In this document: positions 40,817-49,343 of the stretch, one piece after another
How positions within the stretch are numbered: the stretch's first letter is position 1
How the letters are laid out: every line of letters begins with the position of its first letter
Assembly (NCBI RefSeq): GCF_000425385.1
Contig: NZ_KE384360.1
Coordinates: 130,196 to 194,195, forward strand
Direction of reading: 5' to 3'
DNA: 64,000 nt
Source of the DNA: Pseudoduganella violaceinigra DSM 15887
Lineage (GTDB): Bacteria; Pseudomonadota; Gammaproteobacteria; Burkholderiales; Burkholderiaceae_D
Notes under the pieces: generated by a model
Told to the model about the DNA's origin: nothing
The model's database searches: none
Seen by the model: the letters and a program-made list of their open reading frames with translations, nothing else
Program-made: the position numbers and the translations under genes

Positions 40817-41284
40817 TCACGCCGGGCGCGGGTCTTTGATCAGCCGGTGCACCAGCACCGGGATCCGGGTATGCGACAGCACTTTATTGGTCACACTGCC
40901 CAGCAGCAATTGGCCCCAGCCGCTGCGCCCATGCGAACCAATGAAGATCAGGTCGCAGCCGCACTGGCCGGCCACGTCCACGATCTTCAGCGCCGCGCTT
41001 TCGGCAAAGGCCGTCATGCCCTCGGCACGCACGCCTTTATTCGCGCAGGCCGCAAGGATAGACTGAACATGCTCGTTGCCGGCGCGCTGCATCGCCGCGC
41101 GGTACTCTTCTTCGCTGGGGTAGCTGGGCGGGATGATTTCCACGTAAATCGGATACTGGTATTCCGGCGCCACAAACAAGGCCAGCACTTCCGCCCCGAG
41201 CTGCTGGGCGAATTCGACCCCGGCGCAGGCGGTCTTGCTGGAGACGGCCGAGCCGTCGGTTGTGATCAGGATTTTACGGTACAT
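40817..41284 (-). CDS. Universal stress protein, UspA family
   Basis: A 155-residue cytoplasmic single-domain Usp protein. The ATP-binding motif G-x2-G-x9-G-S is present as GSHGRSGWGQLLLGS, near residue 115, with the opening ILITTDGSAVSSKTA typical of strand 1. It may bind ATP. A perfect FNR-type box and a matching -10 upstream indicate induction under low oxygen, as seen for Usp genes in other proteobacteria. Confidence 0.9.
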   Translation of the reverse strand: MYRKILITTDGSAVSSKTACAGVEFAQQLGAEVLALFVAPEYQYPIYVEIIPPSYPSEEEYRAAMQRAGNEHVQSILAACANKGVRAEGMTAFAESAALKIVDVAGQCGCDLIFIGSHGRSGWGQLLLGSVTNKVLSHTRIPVLVHRLIKDPRPA

Positions 41285-41338
41285 CTCAGCCTCCTTTAAC
41301 TATTAAAAGAGTCTTGACCTGCCTTCATTGTAGCCCCG

Positions 41339-41380
41339 TTTATGGGTATTGTTCTGGTGTAAAGAATTGATATTTATCAA
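41339..41380 (-). promoter_or_regulatory. FNR/ANR-type promoter of the usp gene
   Basis: TTGATATTTATCAA at 41367-41380 is a perfect TTGAT-N4-ATCAA site. On the minus strand a -10-like CATAAA is at 41344-41339, giving a start near 41332 with the box centred about 41.5 bases upstream, the class II activator position. The rest of the 340-base spacer 41285-41624 contains a GTCAAATTTGAC palindrome at 41565-41576 and no gene. Confidence 0.7.
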
Positions 41381-41624
41381 GAAACTGTCCGAGTATCATG
41401 GCCGATGGCGCAAATTCCCGCGATTTCAGGGGCTTGCAACGGGTATTTCACACGATCCGCAAATACAACAGTACACTGGGAGCGCGATGTCCCTTCACCT
41501 AAGAGATTGAACTGATGGGGGAGCCCCTGTTACACTCGCGTGAGTACCTTGTTTATTGCCGAGCGTCAAATTTGACACTTTTTCGGCATCAGGAACTTTT
41601 GAAAATTATGGAGAAGCAGGAATT

Positions 41625-42464
41625 ATGACCGACGCCGCTGATGATTTCGATGCCTTATTTGAAGAAGTATCTGCGCAACGGGCGAATGCGCCTGCTCCTG
41701 CTCCAGCCGCTGCTCCGGCCGCTGCAGCCTCCGATTCAGGCGATTCGGATGACCTGGAAAACCTGTTTGAATCGGTAGCCGCGGCGAACCTGGCGCCGGC
41801 GCCGGCCGCGGCCCCCGCACCGGCGGCCGCCGCGCCAGCGGAAGGCTGCGAGCACGCGGAAGGCGACCAGCACGGCATGTTCGAGCGCCTGGGCGGCATC
41901 GTGCGCCTGCTGCACGACTCGCTGCGCGAACTGGGCTACGACAAGGCGCTGACCGAGGCCTCGACCCAGATCGTCGACGCCCAGGACCGCCTGGAATACG
42001 TCGCCTCGCTGACCGAGCAGGCCGCCAACAAAGTGCTGAACACCCTGGACGACGGCATGCCGGCGCAGGAGGTGCTGTCCAAGCAATCGAAGGAAATGGA
42101 AGAGCGCTGGGCGGCGCTGTTCGCGGGCAAGCTCAGCATCGACGAATTCAAGGCCCTGGCCGGCGATTCGCGCGCCTTTGCCGCCAAGGTGTCCGAGGCC
42201 ACCGAGGCCGAGAAAGCGCGCCTGCTCGAGATCATGATGGCGCAGGACTTCCAGGACATCACCGGCCAGCTGATCAAGAAAGTCGTGGCCATCACCAAGA
42301 AGGTCGAAACCGAGCTGGCGCAGCTGTTGAAGGATAATGCGCCGGCCGATGTGCGGGAAAAGATTGCGCAGAAAGAGGTGTCGCTGATGTCGGGTCCGTC
42401 CGTGCCATCGGAAGCCCTGAATCAGGACAGCGTCGATGACCTGCTTGCCGACCTGGGGTTCTAA
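41625..42464 (+). CDS. cheZ: Chemotaxis protein phosphatase CheZ
   Basis: A 279-residue CheZ that removes phosphate from CheY. Family marks are the helical hairpin with FQDITGQLIKKVVAITKKVE (about residues 207-226), containing the catalytic D and Q (QDITGQ), and the C-terminal CheY-binding peptide SVDDLLADLGF. The N-terminal 90 residues include an Ala/Pro-rich linker, making it longer than the 214-residue E. coli CheZ. The stop overlaps the cheA start by one base (TAATG). The ATG at 41625 gives a good ribosome site (GGAGAAGCAGG). Confidence 0.9.
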   Translation: MTDAADDFDALFEEVSAQRANAPAPAPAAAPAAAASDSGDSDDLENLFESVAAANLAPAPAAAPAPAAAAPAEGCEHAEGDQHGMFERLGGIVRLLHDSLRELGYDKALTEASTQIVDAQDRLEYVASLTEQAANKVLNTLDDGMPAQEVLSKQSKEMEERWAALFAGKLSIDEFKALAGDSRAFAAKVSEATEAEKARLLEIMMAQDFQDITGQLIKKVVAITKKVETELAQLLKDNAPADVREKIAQKEVSLMSGPSVPSEALNQDSVDDLLADLGF

Positions 42465-44359
42465 TGGACGATATGCTCAAGGAGTTCGTGGTCGAGGCCA
42501 TGGACCTGGCCGTCAACGTCGAAGAGCACCTGCTGCGCCTCGAACGTGACCCGCACAACAAGGAAACGCTGAACGCCGTTTTCCGCTCGTTCCACACCAT
42601 CAAGGGCGGCGCGGGCTTCATGAACCTGGGCGCCTTAGTGTCGGCCTGCCACCTGACCGAAAACCTGTTCGACGCGCTGCGCACCGGCGCCGCGCCGGTC
42701 ACCGCGCTGTCGATCGAGGCGGCGCTGCAGGCCTCGGGCTTCGTGGCCGACCAGCTGACCGACCTGAATAACGGCACCGCCCCGGACCAGCTGGCGCCGA
42801 TGCCGGCCGACCTGGAAGCGATCTTGAAGGACGCCATCGACGGCAAGGCCAGTTCCGCCGCCGGCAAGGCCAAGCCGGCCGCCGCCGCGCCTGCCCCGGC
42901 ACCTGCTGCGCCTGCAGCGGCGGCCGCCGCGCCGAGCGCCGCCGCTGCGGCGCCGTCGGCCGATGGCCTGGACTGGGAAGGCATGTACGAAGCCGTGGTG
43001 CCGCCTGGCACGTATGTGCGCCCGGCAGCCGAGACGCGCACGGAAGGCGTGGCCGCCGCGCACGCCGCGGCCGAAGGCACGCCGGCCGCTGTGCACGCGC
43101 CGGCCCCGGCCCCGGCCCCGGCCGCGGAAGCGAAAGAACGCCCGGCGCCCGAAGCCAAGCCGACCTCCGCGCCGGCCAAGGAAGAATCGATCCGTATCGA
43201 TGCGGTCAAGCTGGATGCGCTGCTGGAGGTGGCGGGCGAGTCCGTGCAAGCCGCCAACCAGGCGGCCGTGCTGCTGGAACGCCTGCAGCAATTCAAGTTC
43301 GAAGGCCAGGCCGCCTCCCTGATGTCGGCCCTGACCGAAACCCTGGAACGCGCTTCGCGCTATTCGACCGAACTGCAGCGCGCCACGCTGGCGACCCGCA
43401 TGCAGCCGGTCGGCCGCCTGTTCCAGAAGTTCCCGCGCCTGGTGCGCGAACTGGCGAAAGACCTGGGCAAGGAAGTCGAGCTGACCATCGAGGGCGCGGA
43501 GACCGAAGTCGACCGCGTGGTGGTGGACAGCCTGTACGATCCGCTGGTGCACATGCTGCGCAATGCGCTCGACCACGGCGTCGAGGCGCCCGATGCGCGC
43601 ATGGCCATCGGCAAGCCGCCCAAGGCCTATATCTCGCTGAAGGCATGGCAGGAGGCCAACTCCGTCATGATCGTCCTGCAGGACGACGGCAAGGGCATGG
43701 ACCCGGTCGCGCTGCGCCGCAAGGCCGCCGAGAAGGGCTTGATCTCGCCCAGCGCCAACCTGTCGGACGACGAGTCCTACCAGCTGGTGTTCCTGCCCGG
43801 CTTCTCGACCAAGGAAGTGGCGTCTTCCGTGTCCGGCCGCGGCGTCGGCATGGACGTGGTGAAGACCGCCGTGGAGAAGAACCGCGGCGCGATCCACATC
43901 GAATCGCAGCTGGGCAAGGGCACCAAGTTCGCCATCCGCCTGCCGATCGAGCTGTCGATCGTGCCGACCATGCTGGTATCGACCTCGGGCGCGCTGCTGG
44001 CGCTGCCGATGGCGGTGGTCGAGCGCGTGGTGGAACTGCCGGAAGTGTTCATGGAAGTCGGCGGCGCACCGGTCCTGAAAGACCAGGGCCGTCCGCTGCC
44101 GGTGCGCTCCCTGGCCGATGCCCTGGGCTACGAGCCATGCTCGGAGCGCGTGGGCATCGTCATCAACTCGCCGCAGCCCTATATCCTGGCCGTGGCAGCC
44201 GTGGACGGCACCGCCGACCTGGTCATCAAGCCGATGACGGCGCTGTCGGTGGACGGCATTACCGGCACCGCGCGTTCCGCCGAGGGCGACCTGGTCCTAG
44301 TCGTCGGCCTATCGTTCCTGATGGACGGTTGCAGGGGTAGTGTACGAATGGCGGCTTAA
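42464..44359 (+). CDS. cheA: CheA-type chemotaxis histidine kinase
   Basis: A 631-residue CheA. Hpt domain 1-105 with phospho-His H44 in FHTIKGGAGF. An Ala/Pro linker of about 110 residues (about 130-240) stands where the P2 CheY/CheB-docking domain normally is. P3 dimerisation from about 243, ATPase with NALDHGVEAPDARM, DDGKGMDP and FSTKEVASSVSGRGVGMDVV. The CheW-like P5 follows. P2 appears absent. It pairs with cheZ but no CheW, CheY, CheR, CheB or receptor gene is near; this may be a second, separate signalling system. Other CheA-like roles, such as twitching control, are possible. Confidence 0.85.
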   Translation: MDDMLKEFVVEAMDLAVNVEEHLLRLERDPHNKETLNAVFRSFHTIKGGAGFMNLGALVSACHLTENLFDALRTGAAPVTALSIEAALQASGFVADQLTDLNNGTAPDQLAPMPADLEAILKDAIDGKASSAAGKAKPAAAAPAPAPAAPAAAAAAPSAAAAAPSADGLDWEGMYEAVVPPGTYVRPAAETRTEGVAAAHAAAEGTPAAVHAPAPAPAPAAEAKERPAPEAKPTSAPAKEESIRIDAVKLDALLEVAGESVQAANQAAVLLERLQQFKFEGQAASLMSALTETLERASRYSTELQRATLATRMQPVGRLFQKFPRLVRELAKDLGKEVELTIEGAETEVDRVVVDSLYDPLVHMLRNALDHGVEAPDARMAIGKPPKAYISLKAWQEANSVMIVLQDDGKGMDPVALRRKAAEKGLISPSANLSDDESYQLVFLPGFSTKEVASSVSGRGVGMDVVKTAVEKNRGAIHIESQLGKGTKFAIRLPIELSIVPTMLVSTSGALLALPMAVVERVVELPEVFMEVGGAPVLKDQGRPLPVRSLADALGYEPCSERVGIVINSPQPYILAVAAVDGTADLVIKPMTALSVDGITGTARSAEGDLVLVVGLSFLMDGCRGSVRMAA

Positions 44360-44390
44360 AGCCTCCCTTCAAAGAAAACAGAAACCACGA

Positions 44391-44428
44391 GCCTGCAGCC
44401 TCCCAAAAAGGGGCTGCAGGCTTTTTTT
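44391..44428 (+). terminator. Terminator after cheA
   Basis: GCCTGCAGCC (44391-44400) pairs with GGCTGCAGGC (44412-44421), loop TCCCAAAAAGG, followed by seven T. Confidence 0.93.
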
Positions 44429-44543
44429 ATTTGGCGCTGTATGGCGAAACTTACGCTGGATTGCTCACAAGGCGGAAAACGGCTGGGTTTTGCGTTGCAC
44501 AAACTATGGCATAATCAATCGGATCACCTAATCAGGCAGCATC

Positions 44544-45944
44544 ATGAAAACGCTTTACGACAAACTCTGGGAATCCCACGTAGTTCGCACTGAGGAAGAC
44601 GGCACGGCCCTCCTGTACATCGACCGCCACCTGGTCCACGAGGTGACCAGCCCGCAGGCTTTCGACGGCCTGCGCAGCGCCGGCCGCCAACCGTGGCGCC
44701 TGTCCGCCAACCTGGCGGTGGCCGACCACAACGTCCCGACCACGGACCGTTCGCACGGCATCGAGGATCCGGTCTCGCGCCTGCAGGTGGAGACCCTGGA
44801 CAAGAACACGAAGTCGGTCGGCATGACCTATTTCAATATGAACGACAAGCGCCAGGGCATCGTGCACGTGATCGGCCCGGAGCAGGGCGCGACCCTGCCG
44901 GGCATGACGGTCGTGTGCGGCGACTCGCATACCTCGACCCACGGCGCCTTCGGCGCACTGGCGCACGGCATCGGCACCTCGGAAGTGGAGCACGTGCTGG
45001 CGACGCAGACCCTGCTGGCCAAGAAATCCAAGGCCATGCTGGTGCAGGTGGACGGCGTGCTGCCGGCCGGCGTGACGGCCAAAGACATCGTGCTGGCCGT
45101 GATCGGACGGATCGGCACCGCCGGCGGCACCGGCTATGCGATCGAGTTCGCCGGCTCGGCGATCCGTTCGCTGTCGATGGAGGGCCGCATGACGGTCTGT
45201 AATATGGCGATTGAGGCGGGCGCGCGCGCCGGCATGGTGGCCGTCGACGAAACCACCATCAACTATGTCAAAGGCCGCCCGTATTCGCCTGTCGGCCCGC
45301 AGTGGGAGCAGGCGGTGGCCTACTGGCGCACCCTGCATTCCGAGCCAGGCGCCAAATTCGACTTCGTGGTCACGCTCGACGCGGCCCAGATCCAGCCGCA
45401 GGTGACCTGGGGCACCTCGCCCGAGCAGGTGACCTCGATCGACGGCCGCGTGCCCGATCCGGACCAGGAAAAAGACCCGGTCAAACGCGACGCCATGGAA
45501 AAGGCCCTGGTGTACATGAATCTGGCGCCGAATACGCGCATCGAAGACATCCGCATCGACAAGGTCTTCATCGGCTCCTGCACCAACTCGCGCATCGAAG
45601 ACCTGCGCGCCGCCGCCGCCGTGGTGCGCGGCAAGCAGCGCGCCTCCAACGTCAAGCTGGCGCTGGTGGTGCCGGGTTCGGGCCTGGTGAAAGAGCAGGC
45701 CGAACGCGAAGGGCTGGACGCGATCTTCAAGGCCGCCGGCTTTGAATGGCGCGAACCGGGCTGCTCGATGTGCCTGGCCATGAACGCCGACCGTCTCGAT
45801 CCGGGCGAGCGCTGCGCCTCGACTTCCAACCGAAATTTTGAAGGCCGTCAGGGCCAAGGCGGACGCACCCACCTGGTGTCCCCCGCCATGGCCGCGGCAG
45901 CCGGTATCGCCGGCCATTTTGTGGATGTCCGATCCATCCACTAA
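44544..45944 (+). CDS. leuC: 3-isopropylmalate dehydratase large subunit
   Basis: With LeuD, isomerises 2-isopropylmalate to 3-isopropylmalate in leucine synthesis. The [4Fe-4S] ligands are C346 in GSCTNSRIEDL and C407 and C410 in CSMC, the same spacing as E. coli. Other family motifs are VCGDSHTSTHGAFG. Length 466 is standard. The order leuC, a small lipoprotein gene, leuD, leuB, asd is characteristic of Burkholderiales. An upstream -10-like CATAAT at 44510-44515 is present; no convincing -35. Confidence 0.97.
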   Translation: MKTLYDKLWESHVVRTEEDGTALLYIDRHLVHEVTSPQAFDGLRSAGRQPWRLSANLAVADHNVPTTDRSHGIEDPVSRLQVETLDKNTKSVGMTYFNMNDKRQGIVHVIGPEQGATLPGMTVVCGDSHTSTHGAFGALAHGIGTSEVEHVLATQTLLAKKSKAMLVQVDGVLPAGVTAKDIVLAVIGRIGTAGGTGYAIEFAGSAIRSLSMEGRMTVCNMAIEAGARAGMVAVDETTINYVKGRPYSPVGPQWEQAVAYWRTLHSEPGAKFDFVVTLDAAQIQPQVTWGTSPEQVTSIDGRVPDPDQEKDPVKRDAMEKALVYMNLAPNTRIEDIRIDKVFIGSCTNSRIEDLRAAAAVVRGKQRASNVKLALVVPGSGLVKEQAEREGLDAIFKAAGFEWREPGCSMCLAMNADRLDPGERCASTSNRNFEGRQGQGGRTHLVSPAMAAAAGIAGHFVDVRSIH

Positions 45945-45968
45945 CCATTCACCGCCAGAGCAGACATC

Positions 45969-46094
45969 ATGAAAAAGCTATTCGCCATCGCCCTCGCCAT
46001 TTCCGCCATCGCCCTGACCGGCTGCAATACCGTTGCGGGCTTCGGCAAGGACATCCAGAAAGTCGGCCAGAAAATGGAAGGCGCTGGCAAATAA
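45969..46094 (+). CDS. Entericidin A/B family small lipoprotein
   Basis: A 41-residue lipoprotein: signal peptide MKKLFAIALAISAIALTGC with C19 as acylated residue, then NTVAGFGKDIQKVGQKMEGAGK. The entericidin signature NT-x-x-G-x-G-x-D-I is clear. It lies between leuC and leuD, 24 bases after leuC, in the leucine operon. Entericidins of E. coli affect membrane stability; function here is unknown. The short length makes it easily missed. Confidence 0.9.
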   Translation: MKKLFAIALAISAIALTGCNTVAGFGKDIQKVGQKMEGAGK

Positions 46095-46148
46095 ACCACC
46101 GCAGAACGGCGGGCCGTGACGGTCCGCCGTCGCCACCCTTTGAGAATC

Positions 46149-46796
46149 ATGGAAAAATTCACCGTCTATGAAGGCTTAGTTGCACCGCTTGACCGCGCCA
46201 ATGTCGATACCGACGCGATCATTCCGAAACAGTTCCTGAAGTCGATCCACCGTACCGGCTTCGGCCCCAATCTGTTCGACGAATGGCGCTATCTGGACCA
46301 CGGCGAACCGGGCATGGACAACAGCAAGCGTCCGCTCAACCCGGATTTCGTGCTGAACCAGCAGCGCTACCAGGGCGCCTCGATTCTGTTGACGCGCAAG
46401 AACTTCGGCTGCGGTTCCTCGCGCGAGCACGCGCCGTGGGCGCTCGACCAGTACGGCTTCCGCGCCATCCTGGCGCCGAGCTTTGCCGACATCTTCTTCA
46501 ACAATTGCTTCAAGAACGGCCTGCTGCCGGTCGTTCTGACCGAAGCGCAGATCGATCATCTGTTCAATGAAGTCAAGGCCTTCCCGGGTTACCGCCTGGT
46601 GGTGGACCTTGCGCAGCAGCGCGTCGGCACCAGCAACGGCGCCGTCTCCTATCCCTTCGAGATCGACGCCTTCCGCAAGTTCTGTCTGATGAATGGCCTC
46701 GACGACATCGGCCTGACCCTGCGCCACGCCGACGAAATCAAGGCATTCGAAGCGCGCCGCCTGGCGAACCAGCCCTGGCTGGCCAACGTTATCTAA
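46149..46796 (+). CDS. leuD: 3-isopropylmalate dehydratase small subunit
   Basis: A 215-residue swivel subunit of isopropylmalate isomerase. Family features are LDRANVDTDAIIPKQFLK near the start and TRKNFGCGSSREHAPWAL near residue 90, the substrate-recognition loop. The ATG at 46149 (MEKFTVYEG) is the natural start; an upstream in-frame start at 46116 would add 11 unrelated residues. leuB begins 14 bases after its stop. Confidence 0.96.
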   Translation: MEKFTVYEGLVAPLDRANVDTDAIIPKQFLKSIHRTGFGPNLFDEWRYLDHGEPGMDNSKRPLNPDFVLNQQRYQGASILLTRKNFGCGSSREHAPWALDQYGFRAILAPSFADIFFNNCFKNGLLPVVLTEAQIDHLFNEVKAFPGYRLVVDLAQQRVGTSNGAVSYPFEIDAFRKFCLMNGLDDIGLTLRHADEIKAFEARRLANQPWLANVI

Positions 46797-46810
46797 CAGA
46801 AGATCGAACA

Positions 46811-47878
46811 ATGAAAATCGCAATCCTGCCGGGCGATGGCATCGGCCCGGAAATCGTCGAGCAGGCCGTCAAGGTCCTGCATGCACTCGACGAGAAATTT
46901 GAAATGGAAACCGCGCCGGTGGGCGGCGCCGGCTACGAGGCCAAGGGCCATCCGCTGCCGGAGGACACCCTGGCGCTGGCCAAGGCGGCCGACGCCATCC
47001 TGTTCGGCGCCGTGGGCGACTGGAAGTACGATACGCTGGAGCGCCCGCTGCGCCCGGAGCAGGCCATCCTCGGCCTGCGCAAGCACCTGGGCCTGTTCGG
47101 CAACCTGCGCCCCGCCATCCTCTACCCTGAGCTGGCCGGCGCCTCGACGCTGAAGCCGGAAGTGGTGTCGGGCCTGGACATCCTGATCGTGCGCGAACTG
47201 ACCGGCGACATCTACTTCGGCCAGCCGCGCGGCGTGCGCGAATGCCCGGACGGCCCGTTCAAGGGCCAGCGCGAAGGCTTCGACACCATGCGCTATGCGG
47301 AAGGCGAAATCCGCCGCATCGCCCACGTGGCGTTCCAGGCGGCGCAAAAGCGCGGCAAGCGCCTGACCTCGGTCGACAAGGCGAACGTGCTGGAAACCTT
47401 CCAGTTCTGGAAAGACATCGTCACCGACGTGCACCGGGACTACCCGGACGTGGCGCTGGACCATATGTATGTCGACAACGCCGCCATGCAACTGGTGCGG
47501 GCGCCGAAGAAATTCGACGTCATCGTCACCGGCAATATGTTCGGCGACATCCTGTCCGATGCGGCGGCCATGCTGACCGGTTCCATCGGCATGCTGCCGT
47601 CGGCTTCGCTGGACGCCAACAACAAGGGCCTGTACGAACCCTCGCACGGTTCGGCTCCCGATATCGCGGGCAAGGGGATCGCCAACCCGCTGGCCACGAT
47701 CCTGTCGGCGGCCATGATGCTGCGCTATTCGCTGGACCGCGCGCAGCAGGCCGACCGTATCGAAAGCGCGGTCAAGAAGGTCTTGGCGCAGGGGCTGCGC
47801 ACGCCGGACATTTACGAAGCGGGCACGACCAAGGTTGGCACGTCGCAGATGGGCGATGCCGTGGTGGCGGCGCTCTGA
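46811..47878 (+). CDS. leuB: 3-isopropylmalate dehydrogenase
   Basis: NAD-dependent oxidative decarboxylase of leucine synthesis, 355 residues. It starts MKIAILPGDGIGPEIVEQAV and contains the metal-site signature NMFGDILSDAAAMLTGSIG and EPSHGSAPDIAGKGIANP, which binds NAD. Follows leuD by 14 bases. After the stop, the 88-base gap to asd holds a hairpin. Confidence 0.97.
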   Translation: MKIAILPGDGIGPEIVEQAVKVLHALDEKFEMETAPVGGAGYEAKGHPLPEDTLALAKAADAILFGAVGDWKYDTLERPLRPEQAILGLRKHLGLFGNLRPAILYPELAGASTLKPEVVSGLDILIVRELTGDIYFGQPRGVRECPDGPFKGQREGFDTMRYAEGEIRRIAHVAFQAAQKRGKRLTSVDKANVLETFQFWKDIVTDVHRDYPDVALDHMYVDNAAMQLVRAPKKFDVIVTGNMFGDILSDAAAMLTGSIGMLPSASLDANNKGLYEPSHGSAPDIAGKGIANPLATILSAAMMLRYSLDRAQQADRIESAVKKVLAQGLRTPDIYEAGTTKVGTSQMGDAVVAAL

Positions 47879-47889
47879 AACCGGCAAGT

Positions 47890-47918
47890 CGGTGCTTGAC
47901 CCTGCGGGTCGGGCACCG
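47890..47918 (+). other. Hairpin between leuB and asd
   Basis: CGGTGC and GACCC (47890-47902) face GGGTC and GCACCG (47906-47918) with a TT/GG internal mismatch and a 3-base loop. There is no T run, so it is a processing or attenuation structure rather than a terminator. Confidence 0.55.
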
Positions 47919-47966
47919 GTTTACCGGTTTAGAATTGAATAGATTTCACACCCAAAGGAAAGCAAA

Positions 47967-49094
47967 ATGAAACTCGTAGGTCTGGTTGGTTGGCGCGGTA
48001 TGGTCGGTTCGGTCCTGATGCAGCGCATGCAGGAAGAGGGCGACTTTGCCCATATCGAGCCGGTATTCTTCTCCACTTCGAACACCGGCGGCGCTGCGCC
48101 GAAGATGGCGAAGAACGAGACGACCCTGAAGGACGCCACCAACATCGACGAACTGAAACGCTGCGAGATCATCATCTCCTGCCAGGGCGGCGACTACACC
48201 ACCGAGGTATTCCCGAAGCTGCGCGCGGCCGGCTGGAACGGCTACTGGATCGACGCGGCGTCGACCCTGCGCATGGACAAGGACGCCGTGATCGTGCTCG
48301 ATCCGGTCAACCTGAACGTGATCAAGGACGCCATGGCCAAGGGCGTGAAGAACTTCATCGGCGGTAACTGCACCGTGTCCTGCATGCTGATGGGCCTGGG
48401 CGGCCTGTTCAAGCAGGACCTGGTGGAGTGGATGACCTCCATGACCTACCAGGCGGCCTCCGGCGGCGGCGCGCAGCATATGCGCGAGCTGCTGACCCAG
48501 TACGGCACCATCAACGCCTCCGTCAAGCACCTGCTGGACAACCCGGCCTCGGCCATCCTGGAAATCGACAAGCAGGTGCTGGCCACCCAGCACGGCATGT
48601 CGGCCGAGGAGACCAAGCAGTTCGGCGTGCCGCTGGGCGGCAACCTGATCCCGTGGATCGACAAGGACCTGGGCAATGGGCAGTCGAAGGAAGAGTGGAA
48701 GGGCGGCGCCGAGACCAACAAGATCCTGGGCCGCGGCGCAGGCTTCGCTGCCGCGCCGATCCATGTCGACGGCCTGTGCGTGCGCATCGGCGCGATGCGC
48801 TGCCACAGCCAGGCGCTGACCATCAAGCTGCGCAAGGACGTGCCGCTGGACGAGATCAACGACATCATCGCCCAGGACAACCAGTGGGTGAAGCTGGTGC
48901 CGAACACCCGCGAAGCGTCGGTCAAGGACCTGACCCCGGCGGCCGTCACCGGCAGTCTGGCCATCCCGGTCGGCCGCGTGCGCAAAATGGCGATGGGCGG
49001 CGACTACCTGTCCGCCTTCACCGTGGGCGACCAGCTGCTGTGGGGGGCGGCCGAGCCGCTGCGCCGCATGCTGCGCATCGTTCTGGATAAATAA
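47967..49094 (+). CDS. asd: Aspartate-semialdehyde dehydrogenase
   Basis: NADP-dependent enzyme reducing aspartyl phosphate to aspartate semialdehyde, the branch point to lysine, threonine and methionine. NADP loop VGWRGMVGSVLMQRM (residues 6-20). The catalytic cysteine is C135 in GGNCTVSCMLMGLGG; active-site His in the C-terminal part. Length 375, close to the 367-residue E. coli enzyme. It feeds DapA encoded at the window's left end. Good ribosome site AAAGGAAAGC, shared with trpA. Confidence 0.97.
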   Translation: MKLVGLVGWRGMVGSVLMQRMQEEGDFAHIEPVFFSTSNTGGAAPKMAKNETTLKDATNIDELKRCEIIISCQGGDYTTEVFPKLRAAGWNGYWIDAASTLRMDKDAVIVLDPVNLNVIKDAMAKGVKNFIGGNCTVSCMLMGLGGLFKQDLVEWMTSMTYQAASGGGAQHMRELLTQYGTINASVKHLLDNPASAILEIDKQVLATQHGMSAEETKQFGVPLGGNLIPWIDKDLGNGQSKEEWKGGAETNKILGRGAGFAAAPIHVDGLCVRIGAMRCHSQALTIKLRKDVPLDEINDIIAQDNQWVKLVPNTREASVKDLTPAAVTGSLAIPVGRVRKMAMGGDYLSAFTVGDQLLWGAAEPLRRMLRIVLDK

Positions 49095-49151
49095 ATGTTA
49101 TTACCGAGATAATAACTGCTGAATAATAAACAAGTTAAACAGTATTTTCTA

Positions 49152-49184
49152 AAGGCCGGATTTCAAAGGAAATTCGGCTTTTTT
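49152..49184 (+). terminator. Terminator after asd
   Basis: GCCGGATTTC (49155-49164) pairs with GAAATTCGGC (49169-49178), one G-T pair, loop AAAG, then six T. Confidence 0.9.
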
Positions 49185-49343
49185 CTTTGAATCACAAAAT
49201 ATTTTCGGCACGAACGAAACAGAATGCTGGCCATGAGGGGGTGATTAGTGGGAGAATGCTTGCATGCTTCCAAGCATGATGTTATGTTGAGACCTCTGGA
49301 AAAGTAACTTTCTTTCCACGTTAACCATTTTTCGTCGCTCACT

